The notes under the pieces were generated by a model. The model was not told the origin of the DNA and ran no database searches. It worked only from the letters and a program-made list of their open reading frames with translations. A DNA stretch of 47,509 nt from Phycisphaerales bacterium. GTDB lineage: Bacteria; Planctomycetota; Phycisphaerae; UBA1845; Fen-1342. Shown here piece by piece: positions 24,393-31,293 of this stretch. The number at the start of each line of letters is the position of its first letter. Position 1 is the first letter of the stretch. Made by a program: the position numbers and the translations under genes. The DNA lies in the NCBI GenBank assembly GCA_022839625.1, contig JALHJL010000026.1:1-47509 (forward strand), read 5' to 3'.

Positions 24393-24941
24393 GTGAGAGA
24401 GGTAGACCCCAGGGTGACGCCGAGCGAGATTGTCGAGATTCTCAAGGGTGCCTTCCCGCAAGCCGTCGGTGAACCGTCGGCTGATGGGAGCCACCCCGGC
24501 GTTGCTGTGGCCGCGGAGGCGTGGCACGAGGCAGCGGTGTTTCTGCGCGACGACCCGCGGCTGCGCATGAATATGCTGCGCTGCCTGAGCGGGCTCGACT
24601 TGCACCCCGAACCGCACCTCGAGCTGGTCTACGATCTGATCTCCATGCGGCCGGGCGGGGCCGCCGGCCTCTGGGAGAACGCGGGCGAAATCGCCATCCG
24701 CGTGCGCGTGCCGCGCGACGGCGGCCGCGTGCGCTCCGTCGCCGACGTGTGGCCGGCGGCCGAATGGCACGAGCGCGAGACGTTCGACCTGCTGGGCGTG
24801 ACGTTCGACCAGCACCCGGACCTGCGGCGGATCCTGTGCCCGGACGACTGGGTCGGGCATCCGCTGCGGAAGGATTATGAGTTTCCCACGGAGTACGAGG
24901 GAATCCCGGCGGCGGCGGCGAGCGCAGACGTGAAAAAGTGA
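24393..24941 (+). CDS. nuoC: Complex I subunit C (30 kDa)
   Basis: 182 residues. The family signature at about 125-165 is clear: WPAAEWHERETFDLLGVTFD followed by LRRILCPDDWVGHPLRKDY. It is a peripheral-arm scaffold protein without cofactors. The GTG start immediately follows the nuoB stop. The last residues (AAAASADVKK) and the TGA are encoded by the first copy of the downstream 47-bp repeat, so the natural C-terminus has been altered by the repeat. Confidence 0.92.
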   Translation: MREVDPRVTPSEIVEILKGAFPQAVGEPSADGSHPGVAVAAEAWHEAAVFLRDDPRLRMNMLRCLSGLDLHPEPHLELVYDLISMRPGGAAGLWENAGEIAIRVRVPRDGGRVRSVADVWPAAEWHERETFDLLGVTFDQHPDLRRILCPDDWVGHPLRKDYEFPTEYEGIPAAAASADVKK

Positions 24942-25057
24942 AAAGGTGAAAACGTGAAAACGGCGGCGCCGCAGACGTGAAAAAGTGAAAAGGTGAAAAC
25001 GTGAAAACGGCGGCGCCGCAGACGTGAAAAAGTGAAAAGGTGAAAACGTGAAAACGG
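24927..25057. repeat. 47-bp tandem repeat, about 2.8 copies
   Basis: Copies start at 24927, 24974 and 25021. The copies are identical over their visible length. The third lacks its final 10 bases. Each unit contains four GTGAAAAN octads followed by GGCGGCGCCGCA. The array starts within the last codons of nuoC. Confidence 0.9.
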
Positions 25058-25135
25058 GTCCGGCACACGATAGGCGTGTCGCCTCAGCACGCGGGTACGC
25101 AGCGTTTTCAGGTTTGCACGTTTGCACGTTTTCAC
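24927..25135. repeat. Inverted element with 8-bp repeat arms (nuoC / nuoD gap)
   Basis: The left arm is the GTGAAAAN octad array, tripled with the 47-bp unit. After a 46-base core the right arm has four octads in the opposite direction (25104-25135: GTTTTCAG, GTTTGCAC twice, GTTTTCAC), whose complement is GTGAAAAC-like. The arms can pair to a long hairpin. No supported gene lies between 24942 and 25160. Confidence 0.7.
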
Positions 25136-25160
25136 TGTTCGCTGGACTGTGACTAACCGA

Positions 25161-26360
25161 ATGCCAGACGCGCCTTTGACCAATTCGCCCGACTCGCTCG
25201 CCGACGTCGAACGCGTCGTGCCCGGCGAGCTGCGCACCGAGGAGATGCTGCTCAACATGGGGCCGCAGCACCCCAGCACGCACGGCGTGCTGCGGCTGGT
25301 GCTGCGGACCGACGGCGAGCTGGTGTTGGAAGCCGTCCCCCACATCGGCTACCTGCACCGCTGCGCCGAGAAGATCGGTGAGAGCGTCGCCTCCTTCCAG
25401 TTCATTCCAATCACTGACCGGCTGGATTACCTGGCCGCGATGATCAACAACCAGGGCTTCAGCCTGGCGGTGGAGAAGCTCGCGGGGCTGGAGGTGCCCG
25501 AACGGGCGCGCTACATCCGCGTCATCATGGCCGAGCTGAACCGGATCGCGTCCCACCTGGTCTCGTTCGGTACGTACGGCCTCGACATGGGGGCGTTCAC
25601 GCCGTTCCTGTACGGCTTCCGCGAGCGCGAGTACATCCTGGATCTGTTCGAGGCGGCGTGCGGAGCGCGGCTGACGTACAGCTTCATCACGCCGGGCGGC
25701 GTCACCCAGGACCTGCCCGATGGTTTTCTGGACAACCTGGCCCGGTTCCTCGACTACTTCGAGCCGAAGATCGACGAGTACAACGACCTGCTGAGCTTCA
25801 ACTACATCTTCATCAAGCGCACGGCCGGCGTGGGCGTGATTTCCCCGGAGGACGCGATCGCGTACGGCCTGACCGGGCCGTGCCTGCGCGGCAGCGGCGT
25901 AAAGTGGGACCTGCGCAGGTGCATGCCGTACGAGCTCTATGACCGCTTCGATTTCGAGATTCCCGTCGGCGTGGCCGGCGGAACGGACCGCATCCCTCGC
26001 GAGGTCGTGGCCGGAGACAGTTGGAGCCGCTATTTCGTCCGCATGCAGGAGATGAAGCAGTCCGTGCGCATCCTGCGGCAGTGCGTTCAGCAACTGCCGG
26101 CCGGAGAGTTTCGCAACAAGCCCAAAGGCATCCTGAAGCTGCCGCCCAAAGAAGTGTACCTCGAGGTCGAAGGCGCCCGCGGGCAACTCGGATTCCTGGT
26201 GGTCGGCGACGGGAAGGCGGTCCCGCGGCGCGTTAAGATTCGCGGCCCGTCGTTCTGCAACCTGGCGATCACGAAGCACGTTTGCCGGCAGGTGTTGCTG
26301 GCGGACATCGCCGCGATTCTCGGCAGCATCGACGTGGTCATGGGAGAAGTGGATCGGTAG
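25161..26360 (+). CDS. nuoD: Complex I subunit D (49 kDa)
   Basis: 399 residues with the family's core motifs: LLNMGPQHPSTHGVLRLVLR (about 30-50), GYLHRCAEKIGE, ELNRIASHL, and the C-terminal FCNLAITKHVC with DVVMGEVDR at the end. His and Asp/Tyr residues of this subunit line the quinone site. It is separate from nuoC rather than fused. The ATG at 25161 has no strong Shine-Dalgarno; frames upstream run into the repeat arm ending at 25135, so I reject the longer start. Its place and length are normal. Confidence 0.93.
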   Translation: MPDAPLTNSPDSLADVERVVPGELRTEEMLLNMGPQHPSTHGVLRLVLRTDGELVLEAVPHIGYLHRCAEKIGESVASFQFIPITDRLDYLAAMINNQGFSLAVEKLAGLEVPERARYIRVIMAELNRIASHLVSFGTYGLDMGAFTPFLYGFREREYILDLFEAACGARLTYSFITPGGVTQDLPDGFLDNLARFLDYFEPKIDEYNDLLSFNYIFIKRTAGVGVISPEDAIAYGLTGPCLRGSGVKWDLRRCMPYELYDRFDFEIPVGVAGGTDRIPREVVAGDSWSRYFVRMQEMKQSVRILRQCVQQLPAGEFRNKPKGILKLPPKEVYLEVEGARGQLGFLVVGDGKAVPRRVKIRGPSFCNLAITKHVCRQVLLADIAAILGSIDVVMGEVDR

Positions 26361-26396
26361 CCGCCGACCGTCGGGTCGAACGTGGTTGACAAGACG

Positions 26397-27929
26397 ATGG
26401 CCGAATTCACCACCGAAGATGCCCTTCGATCCCGCTGGTCGGCCGCCGCCCGGCCGCGTGCCGTGCGCTGGTTCTCCGGCCTCGGTGTCGTCTTCGTGCT
26501 CGGTGCCGCAGCACTCGGGCTCCTGGCAACCCGCCTCACCGGAATGAGCTACGCCGTCGCGCTCGCAGTCGCCGTTGTGCTTCTCTTGACCGGCGGCTCG
26601 TGCCTGGGGGCGGCGGTCGTCGTGCAATACCCGCGGGCGGTCGGCCGCCTGCTACAGCGACTCGGGCTGCCGCTCTTTCTTCTGGCGGTGGCTGCGATCA
26701 TCGTCGTCGCGTGGGCGCCCGTCCTGTTGTGGCCCGACAAGCCCCTGATCGTGCGCGACGTTCTGGCAGTCGTCGGAGCGGTCGGGTTCGTCTCGCTCTT
26801 CGCCAGCTTCGCGATCTGGTGGGAACGGAAAGTCGCCGGCCGGATTCAAAGCCGGCTCGGGCCGATGCGCGTCGGCGGCTGGCATGGCTGGGCCCAGTCC
26901 ATTGCCGACGGGCTCAAGCTGTTCCAGAAGGAGGACATTCTTCCGGGCGGCGGGGATGCAGTGCTGTTTCGGATGGCGGCGTACGTCACGTTCGTCCCGG
27001 CCCTGAGCTTGTTCATCGCCCTGCCGTTCAGCGCCGCATGGGTCGGCCGGGACCTCGACGTCGGTCTGCTCCTGATCGTCGCGCTGTTCGGCCTGGGCGT
27101 CATCGGCGTACTGCTGGGCGGATGGGCGTCGAACAACAAGTGGAGCATGTACGGCGCCATGCGCGAAGCCTGCCAGGTCATCTCCTACGAAATCCCTCTC
27201 GGTTTTTCGCTGCTCATCCCCATCATGGTCGCGGGCACGCTCCGGCTGACCACGATCGGCGAGCTGCAGGCCGGCGGCTTCTGGACGTGGCTGGCGTTCC
27301 GCAATCCCTTCACGCTCATCGCGGCGCTGACGTTCCTCATCGCGACGCTGGCGAGTTGCAAGCGGGCGCCCTTCGACCTGCCCGAGGCCGAAAGCGAGCT
27401 GGTCGCCGGCTACATGACGGAATACAGCGGGTTTCGCTGGGCCCTGTTCATGTTTGCCGAGTACGCGGAGATGTTCGCCGCCGGCGCGCTGACCGCCATC
27501 CTGTTTTTCGGAGCGTGGCACTCGCCGCTGCCGGCTGCTTGGGGTGCGGCGTGGGCTACGGGGCCGCTCTGGCAGCAGGCCCTGCACGGCGTCGTCTTCA
27601 GCGGCCCGTTGTGGTTGATCTTCAAGGGCATCTTCTTCGTGTACGTGCAGATCTGGCTGCGCTGGACGCTGCCGCGCATCCGGCTGGACCAGGTCATGCA
27701 CGCGTGCGTGCAGTTCATGCTGCCGGTCACGATGGTCGTGTTGCTGGCTCAGACGTTCTGGCAGTTGCTGGTGCCGGCCGGCAGCGTGCTGGCCGTGGCT
27801 CTCAACCTGGCCTGCACGGTGCTGGGCGCGCTCGTGGCGCTCGGTATCGCGTCCATTGCCGTTTACGGCCTGAGGTATCGCCGGCGGCTGGTCGGTACGC
27901 TGGTGGTCGATCACTTGCCGGGGAGCTGA
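26397..27929 (+). CDS. nuoH: Complex I subunit H with N-terminal membrane extension
   Basis: 510 residues, against about 330-420 for most homologues. The core is clear: ASFAIWWERKVAGRIQSRLG (about 135-155), then NNKWSMYGAMREACQVISYE, CKRAPFDLPEAESELVAGY and FRWALFMFAEYAEMFAAG. The acidic residues that form the quinone-channel entry are kept. The extra N-terminus (about 1-95) carries two or three further hydrophobic segments (GLGVVFVLGAAALGLLA and VALAVAVVLLLTGG). A GTG at 26382 in the same frame is an alternative start; neither start has a good Shine-Dalgarno. nuoJ follows after six bases, so nuoI is missing from its usual place. Confidence 0.92.
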   Translation: MAEFTTEDALRSRWSAAARPRAVRWFSGLGVVFVLGAAALGLLATRLTGMSYAVALAVAVVLLLTGGSCLGAAVVVQYPRAVGRLLQRLGLPLFLLAVAAIIVVAWAPVLLWPDKPLIVRDVLAVVGAVGFVSLFASFAIWWERKVAGRIQSRLGPMRVGGWHGWAQSIADGLKLFQKEDILPGGGDAVLFRMAAYVTFVPALSLFIALPFSAAWVGRDLDVGLLLIVALFGLGVIGVLLGGWASNNKWSMYGAMREACQVISYEIPLGFSLLIPIMVAGTLRLTTIGELQAGGFWTWLAFRNPFTLIAALTFLIATLASCKRAPFDLPEAESELVAGYMTEYSGFRWALFMFAEYAEMFAAGALTAILFFGAWHSPLPAAWGAAWATGPLWQQALHGVVFSGPLWLIFKGIFFVYVQIWLRWTLPRIRLDQVMHACVQFMLPVTMVVLLAQTFWQLLVPAGSVLAVALNLACTVLGALVALGIASIAVYGLRYRRRLVGTLVVDHLPGS

Positions 27930-27935
27930 CGCGGG

Positions 27936-28451
27936 ATGTACGAGGCAATCGCCTTTTACCTGTTGGCGGCCGTCGTAGCGGGCTCCGCGTTCGGCTGCGT
28001 GATCGCCACCAACATCGTCCGCATGGCGTTGTGCCTGCTGGGCACGCTGGGCGGCGTCGCACTGCTGTACTTCCTGATGGCGGCTAATTTCCTGGGCGTC
28101 GTCCAGTTGATCGTCTATGCCGGCGGGACGCTGATCGTCATCGTCTTCGGCGTGATGCTCACGAGCCGGGCGGCCGGCGTACGGCTGCGGCCGAAACGGA
28201 GCGAGGCGCTCGCCGGGACGCTCATCTGCATCGGGCTGTTGGCGGGCCTGGTGACGCTGCTGGTCCGGACGGCGTGGCCGGCGGCCCAGTCGGAGGCACA
28301 GGCGTACGACGTGGCCTGGCTCGGCAATGAGCTGCTGTCTACGTACCTCGTGCCGTTCGAGATGGTGAGCGTCTTGCTGCTGGCGGTCATGATCGGTGCG
28401 GCGTTTCTGGCACAACCAAGCGGGAAGGACAAGGAACCAGAGGAGCGATAA
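27936..28451 (+). CDS. nuoJ: Complex I subunit J
   Basis: 171 residues with about five membrane segments and the family signature VVQLIVYAGGTLIVIVFGVM (about residues 50-70), the pi-bulge helix region. The C-terminal part is short and charged. The TAA stop (28449-28451) lies inside the first unit of a heptad array, so the last residues derive from the repeat. Confidence 0.92.
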   Translation: MYEAIAFYLLAAVVAGSAFGCVIATNIVRMALCLLGTLGGVALLYFLMAANFLGVVQLIVYAGGTLIVIVFGVMLTSRAAGVRLRPKRSEALAGTLICIGLLAGLVTLLVRTAWPAAQSEAQAYDVAWLGNELLSTYLVPFEMVSVLLLAVMIGAAFLAQPSGKDKEPEER

Positions 28452-28565
28452 GGGATGAGAGATGAGGGACAAGACATGACGGACTCGCGTGTACCTGCGA
28501 CCTGTGCCAAGTCGCCGACGAACGGGCGCCCCTTATCCCTTGTCCCTTATCTCGTATCTGCTATC
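28447..28565. repeat. Inverted element with 7-bp repeat arms (nuoJ / nuoK gap)
   Basis: The left arm is six consecutive 7-mers from 28447 to 28488 (GATAAGG, GATGAGA, GATGAGG, GACAAGA, then two decayed units). After a 42-base core the right arm is five 7-mers in the opposite direction from 28531 to 28565 (CCTTATC, CCTTGTC, CCTTATC, TCGTATC, TGCTATC). The complement of the right arm again reads GATAAGG, so the arms can pair. The nuoJ stop codon is inside the left arm. Confidence 0.75.
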
Positions 28566-28579
28566 GGCGGAGCAGCGGC

Positions 28580-28891
28580 ATGCTAGCCATCGGCCTTACG
28601 CATTACCTCGTGCTCGCCGCCTTCTTGTTCTGCTGCGGGCTGTACGTGATGGCGACCAAGCGCAACGCGGTCGGCATTCTGATCGGGGCCGAGCTCGTGC
28701 TCAACGCGGCGGGCATCAACCTGGTGGCGTTCTCGCGCTACGAGACGGGCCTGGCGGACGGCCAGATTGCCGCGCTGTTCATCATTGTGTTGGCCGCGGC
28801 CGAGGCCGCGATCGCGATCGCGATATTCGTGAACTACTACCGGCTGCTCGGGACCATCGACCCGGACGCGGGCGACCGGTTGCGCGGGTGA
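28580..28891 (+). CDS. nuoK: Complex I subunit K
   Basis: 103 residues, three membrane helices, normal length. The conserved glutamates are seen in GILIGAELVLNAAGINLVAF (Glu in helix 2) and LAAAEAAIAIAIF (Glu in helix 3), which take part in the proton-translocation axis. GGAG lies ten bases before the ATG. The start is 14 bases beyond the right arm of the inverted element. Confidence 0.93.
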   Translation: MLAIGLTHYLVLAAFLFCCGLYVMATKRNAVGILIGAELVLNAAGINLVAFSRYETGLADGQIAALFIIVLAAAEAAIAIAIFVNYYRLLGTIDPDAGDRLRG

Positions 28892-28895
28892 ACGC

Positions 28896-28920
28896 ATTTT
28901 GGATTTTGGATTTTGGATTG
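28896..28920 (+). repeat. Heptad tandem repeat ATTTTGG, three copies plus a partial one
   Basis: ATTTTGG occurs three times in a row (28896-28916), then ATTG. It begins four bases after the nuoK stop. No matching reverse arm is seen; instead a GC-rich hairpin follows at once. Confidence 0.8.
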
Positions 28921-28928
28921 AACGCGCC

Positions 28929-29006
28929 AGTGCCGGACTACAGCCTGCCCGCCGTGGCGGGTGTCCGGCGCTCGACAGCAGATAACGTCGGACACTGAGG
29001 TCCGAC
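28929..29006. repeat. REP-like double hairpin before nuoL
   Basis: AGTGCCGGAC (28929-28938) pairs with GTCCGGCGCT (28963-28972), allowing one G-T pair. Inside, CCCGCC and GGCGGG (28948-28961) pair. A second perfect hairpin, GTCGGAC-ACTGAG-GTCCGAC, lies at 28987-29006. Such GC-rich paired palindromes are typical of dispersed REP-type elements. Confidence 0.6.
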
Positions 29007-29027
29007 GCTACAGGAGCGGTGCGACAC

Positions 29028-31253
29028 ATGTCGCAGTTGGAAGTTCTTCTGGTCATCGGCGTCCTGATCCCGCTGGCGAGCTTCGTCCTGCTGGCGTTCG
29101 TTGGCGCACGGCTGGGCAAGCCGGCCGCGGGCTGGGTCGCTGTACTGGCCATCGCTGCGAGCACCGTGCTGGCGACCATGGCCCTGCTGCAATGGCACGG
29201 CATGACGCCAGATCAACGCCTGGCCGCCCACAGCGCCCCGCTGGTTTGGGCCCATCTCGGCGCGGTGCCCATCACCTTCGGCGTCAATCTGGACAGCCTG
29301 ACGCTGATCATGTTCTTCATGGTCACGTTCGTATCGACGTGCATCTTCGTGTTCAGCGTCGGCTACATGGCCGGGCACAGCGACGAGATCGACGGCGTCA
29401 GCAAGTTTCACCGGTTCTTCGCGTACTTGTCGCTGTTCTGCTTCAGCATGCTGCTGCTGGTGATAGCCGACAGCCTGCTGCTCCTGTTCATCGCGTGGGA
29501 GCTGGTCGGCCTGTGCTCGTACCTGCTGATCGGCTACTACTTTCACAAGAAGAGCGCCTCGAACGCCGCCATCAAGGCGTTCGTGACCAACCGCGTCGGC
29601 GACTTCGGCTTCATCATCGGGCTGGGGATGGTCTTCGCGTACCTCGGCGATCTGTCGTTGGCCGGCGCGGCGCAGGCCTTCCGCGACGGCTACGCGCAGC
29701 AGTCCGCCCTGTTCACGCAACACCTGCTCGGCGTGAGCCTGGCGACCTGGATGGGGATGCTGCTGTTCTGCGGGGCAATCGGCAAGAGCGCCCAGTTCCC
29801 GCTGCACGTCTGGCTCCCGGACGCGATGGAAGGTCCCACGCCGGTCAGCGCCCTCATTCACGCCGCCACGATGGTCGCCGCCGGCGTCTACCTGACGGCC
29901 CGCATCTTCGTGCTGCTGACGCCTGAAGCGCAGCTCTTCGTCGCGGTGATCGGCTGCATCACGCTGAGCATCGCGGCCCTGGTGGCGATTGTGCAGACGG
30001 ACATCAAGCGCGTCCTGGCATACTCCACGATCAGCCAGCTCGGGTACATGATCCTGGGCATGGGCGTCGGGGCCTGGATCGCCGCGCTGTTTCACCTGCT
30101 GACGCACGCGTTCTTCAAGGCCCTCATGTTCCTGGGCTCGGGACAGGTCATCGAGGGCTGCCACCACGAGCAGGACATGCGGAAGATGGGCGGGCTCTGC
30201 CGGAAGATGCCCGTCACCTGCTGGACGTTCCTCGTCGGCGTACTGGCGATCGCCGGCGCGGGGATTCCCGCGGCCCACTTCGGCCTCGGCGGGTATTTCA
30301 GCAAGGACGAGATTCTCGCGGTGGCCTGGCATCGCGTGTACGGCGCGGCGCACGGCGGCCACGTGGGAACGTGGGAACGTGGGAACGTAGGAACGGAACC
30401 GGACACTCGCGTAGTCCTCGCAAGTTACGCGCAGCACGACCCGGGAGAACAGGTTGTGCATCCCGGCCACCTGAACCCTGAACCCCGAACCCTGAACCCC
30501 CTGCTCTTCTGGATTCCCGTCCTCATCGCTTACGTGACGCCCTTCTACATGATGCGCTGCTGGTGGCTGACGTTCATGGGCCGCCCGCGCGACGAGCACG
30601 TCTATGCTCATGCGCACGAGAGCAAGCTCATGTACCTGCCACTGGTCGTGCTCGCGGCGGGAACGCTCTTCGCGAGCTACTACCTGTTCCGCCCGATGGT
30701 CGCCGCCGCCGCGCCGCAGCCTTTCCTCACCTGGGCCTACGACGGCGAAGCGGCGGAGGCCGCCCATGCGCAGGGGGCGTTGATCGACCACGGCGCCCAC
30801 CGGGCGCTTGTGCCGATCGTCGGCTTCGCTTTCGTGGCGGGGTTCCTGGCGGCGTGGCTGCTCTATCGCCGCGGGCTGACGCTGGCCGAGCGGCTCGCGC
30901 AGACTCTGCGGCCATTGCACACGCTGCTGGTGCACAAGTTCTACTTTGACGAGCTGTACGGCCTGGTCCTGGTCGGCGGAACCATGCTTGTCAAGGCGAT
31001 CTGCTATGCGTTTGACAAGTACGTGATCGACGGTCTGGTCAATCTGTCCGCCCGGGTTACCGAGCGCGTGTCGCGTTTCAGCGGCGTCGTGCTGGACCAA
31101 GGCGCCGTGGACGGCGCGGTCAACGCGGTCGGCCGCGGGACCTGGGAGCTGGGCGGTCTGGTCCGCCGGCCGCAGGTCGGCCGGGTCCGCAATTACATTC
31201 TGTTCGCCACCGGCGGTGTGGCGGTGTTGGTGTTGTGGTTAGTCCTTGCGTAG
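29028..31253 (+). CDS. nuoL: Complex I subunit L with in-frame repeat insertion
   Basis: 741 residues, longer than the usual 600-690. Antiporter-like core motifs are present: FPLHVWLPDAMEGPTPVSAL (about 263-282), IHAATMVAAGVYL, TDIKRVLAYSTISQLGYMI and AAHFGLGGYFSKDEIL. It pumps protons and carries the long lateral helix at the C-terminus. Between the helix ending SKDEILAVAWHRVY and LLFWIPVLIAYV there are about 50 extra residues (roughly 443-493). They are encoded by octad repeats, a core and reverse-oriented heptads (30363-30497) and contain repetitive WERGNVG and LNPEPRTLNP. ATG 29028 follows AGGAG by 11 bases; the GTG at 29019 is too close to it. Reading frame is intact. Confidence 0.93.
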   Translation: MSQLEVLLVIGVLIPLASFVLLAFVGARLGKPAAGWVAVLAIAASTVLATMALLQWHGMTPDQRLAAHSAPLVWAHLGAVPITFGVNLDSLTLIMFFMVTFVSTCIFVFSVGYMAGHSDEIDGVSKFHRFFAYLSLFCFSMLLLVIADSLLLLFIAWELVGLCSYLLIGYYFHKKSASNAAIKAFVTNRVGDFGFIIGLGMVFAYLGDLSLAGAAQAFRDGYAQQSALFTQHLLGVSLATWMGMLLFCGAIGKSAQFPLHVWLPDAMEGPTPVSALIHAATMVAAGVYLTARIFVLLTPEAQLFVAVIGCITLSIAALVAIVQTDIKRVLAYSTISQLGYMILGMGVGAWIAALFHLLTHAFFKALMFLGSGQVIEGCHHEQDMRKMGGLCRKMPVTCWTFLVGVLAIAGAGIPAAHFGLGGYFSKDEILAVAWHRVYGAAHGGHVGTWERGNVGTEPDTRVVLASYAQHDPGEQVVHPGHLNPEPRTLNPLLFWIPVLIAYVTPFYMMRCWWLTFMGRPRDEHVYAHAHESKLMYLPLVVLAAGTLFASYYLFRPMVAAAAPQPFLTWAYDGEAAEAAHAQGALIDHGAHRALVPIVGFAFVAGFLAAWLLYRRGLTLAERLAQTLRPLHTLLVHKFYFDELYGLVLVGGTMLVKAICYAFDKYVIDGLVNLSARVTERVSRFSGVVLDQGAVDGAVNAVGRGTWELGGLVRRPQVGRVRNYILFATGGVAVLVLWLVLA
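30363..30497. repeat. Repeat element inside nuoL: octad array, core, heptad array
   Basis: Four octads (GTGGGAAC three times, GTAGGAAC once) at 30363-30394, a 75-base core, then four heptads of the type CCTGAAC at 30470-30497. The second array is G-rich on the opposite strand (GGGTTCA units). Unlike the other elements the two arms have different consensus sequences. The insertion keeps the nuoL frame. Confidence 0.75.
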
Positions 31254-31254
31254 C

Positions 31255-31269
31255 GTGGGCGGTGCCCAC
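31255..31269. repeat. REP-like hairpin between nuoL and nuoM
   Basis: GTGGGC-GGT-GCCCAC forms a 6-bp stem starting two bases after the nuoL stop. Confidence 0.45.
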
Positions 31270-31293
31270 CCGACCGAGCCGAGGATTCGAGCT

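Noticed and set aside
24927..25135. CRISPR array
   Set aside because: The 47-bp copies are directly adjacent with no spacers between them, and no cas genes are present.
24942..25160. Diversity-generating retroelement template/variable repeats
   Set aside because: No reverse transcriptase is present and the repeats are short tandem units without adenine-specific variation.
23811..26627. A 938-codon open frame on the minus strand opposite nuoB-nuoD
   Set aside because: It mirrors conserved complex I genes, has Arg/His/Gln-rich low-information translation and no start signal. Long antisense frames are expected in high-GC DNA.
26652..28472. A 606-codon minus-strand frame opposite nuoH and nuoJ
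   Set aside because: Very rich in Gln, Arg, Asp and His with no domain. It is the shadow of the membrane-protein codons on the other strand.
28938..31100. A 720-codon minus-strand frame opposite nuoL
   Set aside because: Same composition artefact. nuoL is unmistakable on the plus strand.
31246..31293. Upstream TTG start for nuoM
   Set aside because: It would begin within nuoL and translate an intergenic hairpin. The GTG at 31294 has a good Shine-Dalgarno and normal N-terminus.
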